A stretch of 64,000 nucleotides of DNA from NCBI RefSeq assembly GCF_003610235.1, contig NZ_RAPR01000001.1:3782001-3846000 (forward strand). Direction: 5' to 3'. Below, in pieces: positions 49,589-62,432 of this stretch. The translations under genes and the position numbers were made by a program. Source of the DNA: Catellatospora citrea. Lineage in GTDB: Bacteria > Actinomycetota > Actinomycetes > Mycobacteriales > Micromonosporaceae. Below the pieces are notes generated by a model. It worked only from the letters and a program-made list of their open reading frames with translations. It did no database searches and was not told where the DNA came from. The stretch's first letter is position 1. Every line of letters starts with the position of its first letter.

Positions 49589-50980
49589 ATGGTGACCTTC
49601 CTCGACGAGCTGACGGCCGCTCTGGGCCCCGACCGCGTGATCACCGATCACGACCTGCTGATCTCGTACCGGCGTGACGAGGCGGATCTCTGCGACGCGG
49701 GTATGCCGCTGGCCGTCGTACGCCCGGAGGAGACCGCGCACGTCGCCGCCGCCCTCGCGATCGCCGCGCGGCACGGCGTGCCGGTGGTGCCGCAGGGCGC
49801 GCGGACCGGGCTGGCGGGCGGTGCGAACGCGATCGAGGGCTGCCTGGTCATGTCGATGCTGGCGATGAACCGCATCGTCGACCTCGACACCGCCAACCGG
49901 GTCGCCACCGTCCAACCGGGAGTGGTCAACGCGGTGCTGGCCCGCGCCGCCCTCGCCGAGGGCCTGCGCTACCCGCCGGACCCGGGCTCGTGGGAGTCGA
50001 GCACCATCGGCGGCAACGTGGCCACGAACGCGGGCGGCATGTGCTGCGTGAAGTACGGCGTCACCACCGAGTACGTGCTCGGCCTGGAGGTCGTGCTCGC
50101 CGACGGGCGGGTGCTGCGCACCGGTCGCCGCACCCCGAAGGGGGTCGCCGGATACGACCTGACCAGGCTTTTCGTCGGCTCGGAAGGCACCCTCGGCGTG
50201 ATCACCGAGATCACCGTGGCGCTGCGGCCCGCCGCCGAGGAGTCGCTGACCATGGTCGCGGTCTTCCCGACCACGGCCGCCGCCGGCGACGCGGTCAACC
50301 GGATCTTCGCGGCGGGCCTCTCCCCGAGCCTGCTGGAACTGCTGGACCGGGTGCACCTGGAGGCGCTGGAGGCGTACCGGCCGATGGGGCTGGACACGTC
50401 CGCAGCCGCGGTGCTGCTGGCCGCGGTGGACACCGGCTCGCGGGCCGCCGCCGACCTGGAGGCGCTCGCCGAGCTGGCCCGGCAGGCGGGTGCGGGCGAG
50501 GTCTGGCAGGCCACCGACGCCACCGAGGCCGCCGAGCTGCTGCAGGCCCGCCGCCTGGCCCACCCGGCGATGGAGCACCTGGCCCTGTCGCTGTACGAGC
50601 ACGGCGGGCTGATCATCGACGACATCGCGGTGCCGCGTACCCGGCTGGCGGAGCTGCTCGACGACATCGTGGAGATCGCCGCCAAGCACGACGTGCCGGT
50701 CGGCGTCGTCGGCCACGCGGGCGACGGCAACCTGCACCCGAACATCGTGGTGAACCGCGCCGACCCGGCCAGCGTCGCCGCCGGCCAGCGCGTCTTCGAC
50801 GAGATCATGGAACGCGGCCTGGCCCTGGGCGGCACCTGCACCGGCGAACACGGCGTCGGCCTGCTCAAACGCGACTGGCTCGCCACCGAACTCGGCGAGG
50901 TGGGCGTAGACGTCCAACGCGCCATCAAGTCGGCCCTGGACCCGACCAACCTCCTGAACCCGGGGAAGGTCCTCCGCTGA
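49589..50980 (+). CDS. FAD-linked oxidase (GlcD/D-lactate dehydrogenase type)
   Basis: This 463-residue FAD enzyme of the PCMH/VAO type has PQGARTGLAGGANAI, GSWESSTIGGNVATNAGGM and KYGVTTEYVLG in the FAD domain, and VVGHAGDGNLHPNIVV and CTGEHGVGLLKRDWL in the C-terminal FAD-oxidase domain. It would oxidise a 2-hydroxy acid such as glycolate or D-lactate. The electron acceptor is unclear. Confidence 0.92.
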   Translation: MVTFLDELTAALGPDRVITDHDLLISYRRDEADLCDAGMPLAVVRPEETAHVAAALAIAARHGVPVVPQGARTGLAGGANAIEGCLVMSMLAMNRIVDLDTANRVATVQPGVVNAVLARAALAEGLRYPPDPGSWESSTIGGNVATNAGGMCCVKYGVTTEYVLGLEVVLADGRVLRTGRRTPKGVAGYDLTRLFVGSEGTLGVITEITVALRPAAEESLTMVAVFPTTAAAGDAVNRIFAAGLSPSLLELLDRVHLEALEAYRPMGLDTSAAAVLLAAVDTGSRAAADLEALAELARQAGAGEVWQATDATEAAELLQARRLAHPAMEHLALSLYEHGGLIIDDIAVPRTRLAELLDDIVEIAAKHDVPVGVVGHAGDGNLHPNIVVNRADPASVAAGQRVFDEIMERGLALGGTCTGEHGVGLLKRDWLATELGEVGVDVQRAIKSALDPTNLLNPGKVLR

Positions 50981-51030
50981 CGGTGGCCGGGCGGCGCGCC
51001 GGCGGTGGCCGGTCAAGTCTGGTGACCGCT

Positions 51031-51077
51031 GTTCGGTGTCAAGATCTGCGGTTCGGCCGCAGATCTTGACACCGAAC
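51031..51077. terminator. perfect 21-bp hairpin between convergent genes
   Basis: GTTCGGTGTCAAGATCTGCG plus G, a 5-base loop TTCGG and the exact reverse complement form a stem of 21 pairs. It ends 48 bases before the glpD stop. Confidence 0.8.
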
Positions 51078-51099
51078 GCCGATCAAGACCCGGCCGGCG

Positions 51100-51120
51100 T
51101 CAAGAAGGTGCCCTTCCTTC
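51100..51120. repeat. right half of the AAGGGCACCTTC palindrome family
   Basis: CAAGAAGGTGCCCTTCCTTC matches the right arm and flank of the cobD copy; the left arm is missing. Confidence 0.6.
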
Positions 51121-51124
51121 GGGG

Positions 51125-52864
51125 TCAGACGGCGGTGAGGCGGGCGGCGTCGGCGGCGGCGTCGTCGGGCATGCGCTGGGACTCGCGTTCGGCGTCGACG
51201 CGGGCCAGGTAGGCGGTGATCTCGGCTTCGGTGGTGGCGGGGGACCAGCCGAGGACGGGGGCCATGAGTTCGGCGGTGCGGCGGGCCGTCTGGACGCCGC
51301 GGTGGGCGGTCTCGATGGAGATCCGGGTACGCCGGGCCAACACGTCGACGACGTGCCGTGCGCCCTCGTGGCGGGCCGCGTAGACGACCTCGGCGGACAG
51401 GTGCTCCGGCGCGCCGGGCAGCGGGTCGGCCAGCGCGCGGTCCTCGTCGATCAGGGCGAGCAGCTCGGTGGTGAGCGTGCCGTAGCGCTCCAGCAGGTGT
51501 TCCACCGCGCCGACGCTCAACTCGTGGCGGCGGGCGAGGTCGGCGCGGTCGCGCCACATCGCCTCGTAGCCGTCGGCGCCGAGCAGCGGCAGGTCGGCCG
51601 TGCCGCTGTGCCGCACGTCGCCGAGCCGCCGCACCGCCTTGTCGATCACGTCCTGGGCCATCACCCGGTACGTGGTGAACTTGCCGCCCGCGACGAGCAG
51701 CAGCCCGAGCAGCGGCTCCACCACGGCGTGCTCGCGCGACAGCGCCGACGTCGAGTCGGACTCCCCTCGCAGCAGCGGGCGCAGCCCGGCGTACACGCCC
51801 TCGATGTCGCCGCGGGTCAGCGGCCGGTCGAGCACCTCGTTGACGTGTGAGAGCAGGTAGTCGATGTCCTTTGCCGACGCCGCCGGGTGGGCCCGGTCCA
51901 GCTCCCAGTCCGTGTCGGTGGTGCCGATGATCCAGTGCCCGCCCCACGGGATGACGAACAGCACGCTGGACGCGGTACGCAGGATCAGGCCGACCTCGCC
52001 GGTGATCGCCGAACGGGGCACCACCAGGTGCACGCCCTTGGAGGCGCGCACCCGGAAGCCGACCCGCGCGTCGGGCAGCCAGGAGGACACGTCGTCGCTC
52101 CACACGCCGGTCGCCGCGACGACGGTCTTCGCGCGCACGTCGAACTCCTCGACGCCGTCGCTGACGCGTACGCCCGTCACCTGGCGCGCCTGCCGCAGCA
52201 GGCCGACGGCCTTGACCCCGGTCACCACGGCCGCGCCGAGGCTGGCCGCGGTCCGGGCCACCGTCACCACGAACCGGGCGTCGTCGACCTGCCCGTCGTA
52301 GTAGCGGATCGCCCCGGCCAGGCCCTGCTCGCGCAGCGACGGGAACAGCCGGCGCGCGCCGTGCTGGGTCAGGTGCTTGTGCAGCGGCATGCCGCGCCCG
52401 CCGCCGACCAGACCCGCGAAGGCGTCGTAGAGCGCCACCCCGGCCCCGTAGTAGAGGCGGTGCCAGGCCCGCTTGGCCACCCCGGCGACGCCCGGCGTCT
52501 CGGCGGGCAGCGGCACCAGGAACGGCACCGGCCGCACCAGGTGCGGGGCCAGCCGGGTGGCGAGCAGGCCGCGCTCCCGCAGCGCCTCGTGCACCAGCGG
52601 GAACTCCAGCTGCTCCAGGTAGCGCAGGCCGCCGTGGATCAGCTTGGACGAGCGCGAGGACGTGCCCGCGGCGAGGTCGCTCGCCTCGATCAGGGCCACG
52701 CGCAGGCCGCGGGACGCGGCGTCCAGCGCCGCGCCGACGCCGGTCACCCCGCCCCCGACGACCAGGACATCGAACTCTTCGTCGCGGAGCCTGCGCAGGT
52801 CAGCGGCGCGGCGCTCCGGGGATAGAGCACCCGCGGCGAAGCGGGACACGCTGCGGTCACGCAT
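51125..52864 (-). CDS. glpD: glycerol-3-phosphate dehydrogenase GlpD
   Basis: This 579-residue FAD enzyme oxidises glycerol-3-phosphate to DHAP at the membrane. VLVVGGGVTGVGAALDAASR binds FAD; TSSRSSKLIHGGLRYLE, YYDGQVDDARFVV, AATGVWSDDV and GKFTTYRVMAQDVID follow the GlpD pattern. ATG 52864 has GGAGG closely upstream. It diverges from the subtilase gene by 22 bases. Confidence 0.93.
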   Translation of the reverse strand: MRDRSVSRFAAGALSPERRAADLRRLRDEEFDVLVVGGGVTGVGAALDAASRGLRVALIEASDLAAGTSSRSSKLIHGGLRYLEQLEFPLVHEALRERGLLATRLAPHLVRPVPFLVPLPAETPGVAGVAKRAWHRLYYGAGVALYDAFAGLVGGGRGMPLHKHLTQHGARRLFPSLREQGLAGAIRYYDGQVDDARFVVTVARTAASLGAAVVTGVKAVGLLRQARQVTGVRVSDGVEEFDVRAKTVVAATGVWSDDVSSWLPDARVGFRVRASKGVHLVVPRSAITGEVGLILRTASSVLFVIPWGGHWIIGTTDTDWELDRAHPAASAKDIDYLLSHVNEVLDRPLTRGDIEGVYAGLRPLLRGESDSTSALSREHAVVEPLLGLLLVAGGKFTTYRVMAQDVIDKAVRRLGDVRHSGTADLPLLGADGYEAMWRDRADLARRHELSVGAVEHLLERYGTLTTELLALIDEDRALADPLPGAPEHLSAEVVYAARHEGARHVVDVLARRTRISIETAHRGVQTARRTAELMAPVLGWSPATTEAEITAYLARVDAERESQRMPDDAAADAARLTAV

Positions 52865-52886
52865 CCCTCCAAGGTACCGTGCGGCT

Positions 52887-55484
<2,598 letters not shown>

Positions 55485-55495
55485 GCTTCGCTGCC

Positions 55496-56389
55496 ATGAT
55501 CACCCCTTACGAGCCGCAGCACCGGGCCGCCGTGGTCGATCTCCTCGGCCGCTCCCTGCTGGCCGAGGACGCCGCCGAGGCGGCCGACATCGTGGCGCTG
55601 CTGGCCGGTTCGGCGGGCTTCGTCGCGGTCGACGGTGACGTGCCCGACGGCGACGTGGTCGGGGTCGCGCTGGCGTCGCCGGGCCGCAAGGACCCGACCG
55701 TCGGGCACCTGGACCTGCTGGTCGTGGATCCCGCCTTCCGCCGCCAGGGCCTGGCCCGTGAGCTGGTCGGGGCCGTCGAGGAGCAGTTGCGGGCGCGTGG
55801 GCTGACCGCGGTGCGGGTCGCCGGCAACCCGCCCACGCACGCATGGCCCGGCGTGGACGTGCGCTACACCCCGGCCGTGTGCGCGCTGACCGCGCTCGGC
55901 TACGCCCATGACCGTACGGCCTGGAACATGACCGCGGACCTGGCCGAGGGCTCGCCCGCGCTGCGCGAGACCCGGACCGCGCAGGAACGCCTCGCCGCCG
56001 CGCACGTGGTCGTCCGCGCGGCGACGCCCGACGACCTGCCGGAGCTGCGCCCGCTGATCGCCGCCGAGTGGGGCCCGGCCTGGGTCGCCGAGGTCGAGCG
56101 GGCCGTCGGCGGCAGCGGGGGCTGCCACCTCGCCATCCGCGACGGGCAGCCGATCGCGTTCGCCGCGTGGGGCGGCTGCCGCCCGAGCTGGTTCGGCCCG
56201 ATGGGCACCCTGCCCGCCGCGGCGGGGCTGGGCATCGGCGGCGTCCTGCTGCGACGGTGCCTGCGCGACCAGGCCGACCGCGGCATCACCCGAGCCCAGA
56301 TCGGCTGGGTCGGACCGGTCCCGTTCTACTCCGGAGCGGCCGGCGCGGTCATCGAGCGGGTCTTCTTCCTGTTCCACAAAATGCTATGA
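55496..56389 (+). CDS. double-domain GNAT acetyltransferase
   Basis: This 297-residue protein has two GNAT-like halves. The N-terminal half has LDLLVVDPAFRRQGLARELV, the acetyl-CoA loop; the C-terminal half has a degenerate AAAGLGIGGVLLRRCLRDQA. It acetylates an unknown amine. ATG 55496 is used, 11 bases after the subtilase stop. Confidence 0.82.
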   Translation: MITPYEPQHRAAVVDLLGRSLLAEDAAEAADIVALLAGSAGFVAVDGDVPDGDVVGVALASPGRKDPTVGHLDLLVVDPAFRRQGLARELVGAVEEQLRARGLTAVRVAGNPPTHAWPGVDVRYTPAVCALTALGYAHDRTAWNMTADLAEGSPALRETRTAQERLAAAHVVVRAATPDDLPELRPLIAAEWGPAWVAEVERAVGGSGGCHLAIRDGQPIAFAAWGGCRPSWFGPMGTLPAAAGLGIGGVLLRRCLRDQADRGITRAQIGWVGPVPFYSGAAGAVIERVFFLFHKML

Positions 56390-56446
56390 GTCGGGCTTTT
56401 TTCGCAATTTAGATTCGAACTCGGGTTTTCCGGGGACGATGAGGAT

Positions 56447-57868
56447 GTGGCAGCCCCGACCAGCCCCATAGCGGAACCCCACGAGACCAAGGGGGCGGCG
56501 ATCCTGGTCGCTGCCGCGGCCGCGGTGGGCGGTTTCCTCTTCGGGTACGACACCGCGGTCATCAACGGCACCGTGGACGCCCTGCGCAACACCTTCCACC
56601 TGGGCTCGGTGGCCCTCGGCTTCGTCGTGTCGGCGGCCCTGCTCGGCTGCGCCGTCGGCGCCTGGTTCGCCGGCCCGCTGGCCGACCGGATGGGCCGGGT
56701 GCGGGTGATGCTGATCGCCGCGGGCCTCTTCATCGCCAGCTCGATCGGCTCCGGCCTCGCCTTCAGCCCCGTCGACCTGACGTTCTGGCGCATCATCGGC
56801 GGTCTCGGCGTGGGCGCGGCCAGCGTCATCGCGCCCGCGTACATCGCCGAGGTCTCCCCCGCGCACATCCGCGGCCGGCTCGGCTCGCTGCAGCAGCTCG
56901 CCATCGTCAGCGGCATCTTCGTCGCCCTGCTCGTCGACTACCTGCTGGCCGACGTGGCCGGCGGCGCGATGGAGCCGGTGCCCTGGGGCGGCGCGGCCTG
57001 GCGCTGGATGTTCGCCTCCGCCGCGATCCCCGCGGTGATCTACGGCGTGCTGGCGCTGCAGATCCCGGAGTCGCCGCGATACCTGGTGCGGCGGGGTCGC
57101 CTCGCCGAGGCCCGCGACGTGATCAAGCGGCTGATCGGCGGCGATGTCGAGAAGCGCATCACCGACATCAAGCAGACCGTGGCCGGCGCCACCGAGAAGG
57201 TCCACCTGAGCGTGCTCAAGGGCCACCGGCTCGGCCTGCAGCCCATCGTCTGGGTCGGCATCCTGCTCTCGGTGTTCCAGCAGTTCGTCGGCATCAACGT
57301 GATCTTCTACTACTCGTCGGCGCTGTGGGCGTCGGTGGGGTTCAGCGAGTCCGACGCCCTGCTGATCACGGTCATCACCAGCATCACCAACATCGTCACC
57401 ACGCTCATCGCGATCGCCCTGGTCGACAAGGTCGGCCGCAAGCCGCTGCTGCTCGTCGGCGCGGCCGGCATGGTGCTCACGCTCGGCGCGATGGCCTGGT
57501 GCTTCTCCACCGCCACGCAGACGATCGGGGCCAACGGCGAGACGCTGACCACGCTCAGCCCGGCGATCGGCAAGGTCGCCCTGGTCGCCGCGAACCTGTA
57601 CGTGGTCGCCTTCGGCATGAGCTGGGGCCCGGTGGTCTGGGTGCTGCTAGGCGAGATGTTCAACAACAAGATCCGTGCCACCGCGCTGGCCGTCGCCGCC
57701 GCCGCCCAGTGGATCGCGAACTGGCTGATCAGCACGACTTTCCCGGCCCTGTCGAACATCGGCCTGACCTTCGCCTACGGCCTGTACGCCCTGTTCGCCC
57801 TGCTCGCCTTCATCTTCGTCTGGAACGCCGTCCGCGAAACCAAGGGCCGCGAACTCGAAGCCATGTGA
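56447..57868 (+). CDS. sugar porter family MFS transporter
   Basis: This 473-residue transporter with 12 spans matches XylE/GlcP-type sugar:H+ symporters: GGFLFGYDTAVINGT, LADRMGRVRVM, PESPRYLVRRGR, QQFVGINVIFYYSSALW, DKVGRKPLLLVG, WGPVVWVLLGEMFNNKIRAT and final RETKGRELE. The exact sugar is unknown. The start is GTG 56447. It sits alone with an AT-rich upstream stretch. Confidence 0.92.
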   Translation: MAAPTSPIAEPHETKGAAILVAAAAAVGGFLFGYDTAVINGTVDALRNTFHLGSVALGFVVSAALLGCAVGAWFAGPLADRMGRVRVMLIAAGLFIASSIGSGLAFSPVDLTFWRIIGGLGVGAASVIAPAYIAEVSPAHIRGRLGSLQQLAIVSGIFVALLVDYLLADVAGGAMEPVPWGGAAWRWMFASAAIPAVIYGVLALQIPESPRYLVRRGRLAEARDVIKRLIGGDVEKRITDIKQTVAGATEKVHLSVLKGHRLGLQPIVWVGILLSVFQQFVGINVIFYYSSALWASVGFSESDALLITVITSITNIVTTLIAIALVDKVGRKPLLLVGAAGMVLTLGAMAWCFSTATQTIGANGETLTTLSPAIGKVALVAANLYVVAFGMSWGPVVWVLLGEMFNNKIRATALAVAAAAQWIANWLISTTFPALSNIGLTFAYGLYALFALLAFIFVWNAVRETKGRELEAM

Positions 57869-57889
57869 CCCGCCCCGCGCCCCTTCTGG

Positions 57890-57951
57890 CGCAACTCTTA
57901 AAGAGTCGCGGCCTTAAGCCGAACCGGTAGCCGCAAGTCTTTAAGAGTTGC
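57890..57951 (+). terminator. hairpin downstream of sugar transporter
   Basis: GCAACTCTTAAAGAGTCGCGGC pairs with GCCGCAAGTCTTTAAGAGTTGC with mismatches at the stem centre. The ends also have an internal CTCTTAAAGAG palindrome. Confidence 0.6.
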
Positions 57952-57995
57952 GGCAGGAGGTGGGGTGGGCGGTGGGCGGCGGGCGGCGGGCAGGG

Positions 57996-58029
57996 CGAAG
58001 GCCCCCGGGCCGGAGCTCGGGGGCCTTCG
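57996..58029. terminator. groEL terminator, bidirectional
   Basis: CGAAGGCCCCC and GGGGGCCTTCG form an 11-bp stem 39 bases past the groEL stop. Confidence 0.8.
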
Positions 58030-58067
58030 TCGTGTTCAGGTGGTGCGGTGGAACGGATCCTGACGGA

Positions 58068-59819
<1,752 letters not shown>

Positions 59820-59827
59820 TCACCTGT

Positions 59828-59854
59828 TTAGCACTCTCGACCCCCGAGTGCAAG
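59828..59854 (-). promoter_or_regulatory. CIRCE operator 2 upstream of groEL
   Basis: TTAGCACTC, 9 bases, GAGTGCAAG matches the consensus left arm exactly and the right arm at seven of nine bases. Two tandem operators suggest tight HrcA control. Confidence 0.75.
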
Positions 59855-60015
59855 CGAACACGGGATGATCACAACCTTTCCCGGATGCGCGCCACCGGGC
59901 CGCGTACGCCTTCCCCCGCAGGTGTATTACCTGGCAGTACCCGTGCGGAACGGCCGTCGACGTGATCGCGGACAGGCTCCACGCCGGCCGCCGACCGGGT
60001 GGCGGCCGCGGGGGT
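59855..60015. other. intergenic, no further feature seen
   Basis: This stretch upstream of groEL, after the CIRCE pair, is GC-rich and holds no clear gene, repeat or hairpin. Confidence 0.6.
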
Positions 60016-60870
60016 TCACCGGACGCGACCGAGGTCGATCACGACGGGCTCGAACGCCTCCGGCGCGGGCTGGGCGGCGGGCGAAACGGGCAGGCCCGCC
60101 CGGCGCAGGTAGGCCACCGCGAGCGCGGTCGTCGTCACGGCCGACGTCGCGATGCCGAGCGCCGAGTCCTTCGCCACCCGTACGCCCACCGGCCACGAGT
60201 ACTCGCCCCCGGGTGCGAGCAGCCTGACCAGCGCGTGGTCGGCCACGTTGTCGACGGCCAGGCCGAACGCCAGCACCGCGACGATCTGCCCGACGGTGGC
60301 CGCCCGGCTGTGCGCCAGCCACCAGGCCCGGACCGGTCCGCGCCGTTCGAACAGCACGACCAGGGGCAGCAGCGCGGTGGCGAAGGTGAGGTACCAGCCG
60401 CCGGCGACCATGGCCACGGAAGCCGTCTGGTATCCCACCGTCCGGTATCCGTTCAGCAGCGCGTAGAAGAGGTACACGCTGCCCGCGGCCCGGAGCAGGC
60501 CGAACCCGATCAGCCACAGGGCCAGCCGGCCGGACTCCCGCAGACCCCGGCGCAACGCGGCACCCGTGCGCACCGGCTGGCCCTGGCCCGCGTCGCGGAA
60601 CACCCGGACCGCGGCCGCCCAGGCCCAGGCGTTGAACATGCCGGTCAGCACAGCGGGCAGCGCGTAGATGAGGGCCAGCTGGACCGGCATGTCCAGCTGG
60701 AGGAGCATCCCGCCGCCTCCGGCCAGGACCGTCAGCGGCAGTATGCCGACGACGAGCAGTCCGGCCAGCTCGGTGACCACGCCGATCACCAGCAGCGGCC
60801 GCCAGCAGGACCGCAGCAGGGTGATCGTCTCGCCCAGCCAGGACGGCCGGACCGGGCTCGGTTCGGTCAC
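60016..60870 (-). CDS. multi-pass membrane protein, paralogue of the next gene
   Basis: This 284-residue protein has about six spans, beginning LLRSCWRPLLVIGVVTELAG. It aligns in outline with the 60867-61853 protein: LLVIGV against LLVIFA, LRRGLRESGRLALWLI against MRYGLRRMLGLAAWQV, and LFERRGPVRAWWLAHSRAA against LFERSGPLRRSSTLLHAAF. GTG 60870 overlaps the upstream stop (GTGA). No function is known. Confidence 0.8.
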   Translation of the reverse strand: MTEPSPVRPSWLGETITLLRSCWRPLLVIGVVTELAGLLVVGILPLTVLAGGGGMLLQLDMPVQLALIYALPAVLTGMFNAWAWAAAVRVFRDAGQGQPVRTGAALRRGLRESGRLALWLIGFGLLRAAGSVYLFYALLNGYRTVGYQTASVAMVAGGWYLTFATALLPLVVLFERRGPVRAWWLAHSRAATVGQIVAVLAFGLAVDNVADHALVRLLAPGGEYSWPVGVRVAKDSALGIATSAVTTTALAVAYLRRAGLPVSPAAQPAPEAFEPVVIDLGRVR

Positions 60871-61853
60871 CGGGCCAGCTCCTCGACCAGCTGTCGGGTG
60901 GAGACGGGGCCTTCCGCGCCGCGGCGCTCGGCGTACGTGATGAGGATGCCGCTGAACAGCACCATCGTCAGCGGGATCTCGATGACGGCGGTGAGCAGGG
61001 TGGCGCCGCCGCCGACCGCGACTGCCATGGCGTCGTCGCCCGCGGGGACCAGCGCGGTGACGATCCCGCCGGCCACCTGGTCGATGACGGAGCCGGCGGC
61101 CAGGGTGAGCCCGAGCAGCAGCAGCCGCCCGGCGGTGGGCCAGAACGCGGCGTGCAGCAGCGTGCTCGACCGGCGCAGCGGCCCGCTGCGTTCGAACAGG
61201 AAAGCCGGCCCGACCAGCGCGATCACCATCATGAGGTACGTGACGACCAGCAGCACCGGGATCAGCCCGAGCAGGGAGGCGATCTGGACGCAGCACGCCG
61301 CGACGGCGACCACGCCGAGGCCGACGAGCAGGTAGGCCAGCACCTGCCACGCGGCCAGGCCGAGCATGCGGCGCAGCCCGTAGCGCATCGCCTCGCCGAC
61401 CGTGACGGGCAGCCCGGCCGCCTGACGGGTGGCGAGGTGGGTGGCCGCGGCGTAGCCGAGCATCTGCAGGATCAGCACCACCACCACGTACGCGGCCGCG
61501 GTCGCGCCGAGGGCGGCGATCAGTTCCTCGCCCGTGCCGTTGCGGCCGAGGCCGGCCAGGTCGATCCCGCCGCTCGCGACCACACCGGCGAGGGCCAGCG
61601 CACCGAACACGACGGTCGGCAGCAGGTGGCTGAGCGCGAAGATGACGAGCAACTGCTGCCAGCCGCGCCGTAGCACGCCGCCCACCCGGAAGCTCCAGCC
61701 GCTGAACCCCTGCACTTCCGGGTTGACCAGCGGGTCGTGCTCGGCACCGAAGTCGGGCATGGCCTCGCGGTATGCCTCGTCAGGCGGCCGGAAACCCTGT
61801 TCGGCGGGCAGCGGTCCGCCCGCGTCGTACGGGTTCGGGGTCGACTCGGACAT
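60867..61853 (-). CDS. multi-pass membrane protein with disordered N-terminus
   Basis: This 328-residue protein has a polar acidic/proline-rich head (SESTPNPYDAGGPLPAEQGF, about 50 residues) and about six spans. It is the upstream member of a paralogous pair (see the 60016-60870 gene), presumably from a tandem duplication, with coupled translation. No enzyme motif is visible. Confidence 0.8.
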   Translation of the reverse strand: MSESTPNPYDAGGPLPAEQGFRPPDEAYREAMPDFGAEHDPLVNPEVQGFSGWSFRVGGVLRRGWQQLLVIFALSHLLPTVVFGALALAGVVASGGIDLAGLGRNGTGEELIAALGATAAAYVVVVLILQMLGYAAATHLATRQAAGLPVTVGEAMRYGLRRMLGLAAWQVLAYLLVGLGVVAVAACCVQIASLLGLIPVLLVVTYLMMVIALVGPAFLFERSGPLRRSSTLLHAAFWPTAGRLLLLGLTLAAGSVIDQVAGGIVTALVPAGDDAMAVAVGGGATLLTAVIEIPLTMVLFSGILITYAERRGAEGPVSTRQLVEELAR

Positions 61854-61946
61854 GCGCGCTCCAGCTCAGGGCAAAGGGTCGCCCAGTGTGGCACGCCCGC
61901 GCGCACCCCGCTGTCCCCTGCGCTGGCCGACCACCCCGGAACAGCT

Positions 61947-61983
61947 GGAAGGGCCCCGATCCTGTGGGATCAGAGCCCTTTCC
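61947..61983 (-). terminator. terminator of cold-shock gene
   Basis: GGAAGGGCCCCGATCC and GGATCAGAGCCCTTTCC pair with small mismatch 29 bases past the csp stop. Confidence 0.7.
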
Positions 61984-62012
61984 GTTTTACTCAAGCTTTG
62001 ATGGCCAAGCGG

Positions 62013-62216
62013 TCAGGCGATGACCCGGACCTTCTCAGCCTGGGGGCCCTTCTGGCCCTGGGCGATTTCGAACTCAACGCGCTGACCGTCGTCGAGCGCC
62101 TTGTAGCCGTCCATCTCGATCGCGGAGAAGTGGACGAACACGTCCTGCCCTCCGTCGACCGCGATGAAGCCGTAGCCCTTCTCGCTGTTGAACCACTTGA
62201 CGGTGCCCTGTGCCAC
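62013..62216 (-). CDS. cold-shock protein of the CspA family
   Basis: This 67-residue OB-fold protein binds single-stranded RNA/DNA and acts as RNA chaperone. RNP1 is [12 protein letters not shown]2 is VFVHFSAI, and the start is [21 protein letters not shown] 62216 is preferred, giving the family's usual length, with GAGG upstream. The transcript has a leader up to the divergent dyad. Confidence 0.95.
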   Translation of the reverse strand: MAQGTVKWFNSEKGYGFIAVDGGQDVFVHFSAIEMDGYKALDDGQRVEFEIAQGQKGPQAEKVRVIA

Positions 62217-62337
62217 GGTGCACTTCCTCACTTCTGTAAAGCTGGGCGGTCCTCAGCGGGCCACCCCCGGCTGGTGTTGTCAGCCGTCCTCGCACGCTAC
62301 ACGAGCACCGGTGCCCTCGCACAGCCCCAAAACGGAC

Positions 62338-62357
62338 CTGTAATGCTCCCATTACAG
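62338..62357. promoter_or_regulatory. 20-bp perfect dyad between csp and serine hydrolase genes
   Basis: CTGTAATG-CTCC-CATTACAG is a perfect 8+8 dyad in the divergent promoter region, AT-rich compared with its setting. It is likely an operator; the regulator is not known. Confidence 0.6.
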
Positions 62358-62432
62358 TTCGACAGTCGGCAATCTGACCATGAGCGCGCTCTATCGCGTG
62401 ACCGGGCGGGCCACCCGGGGGTTGGGTGGAAC

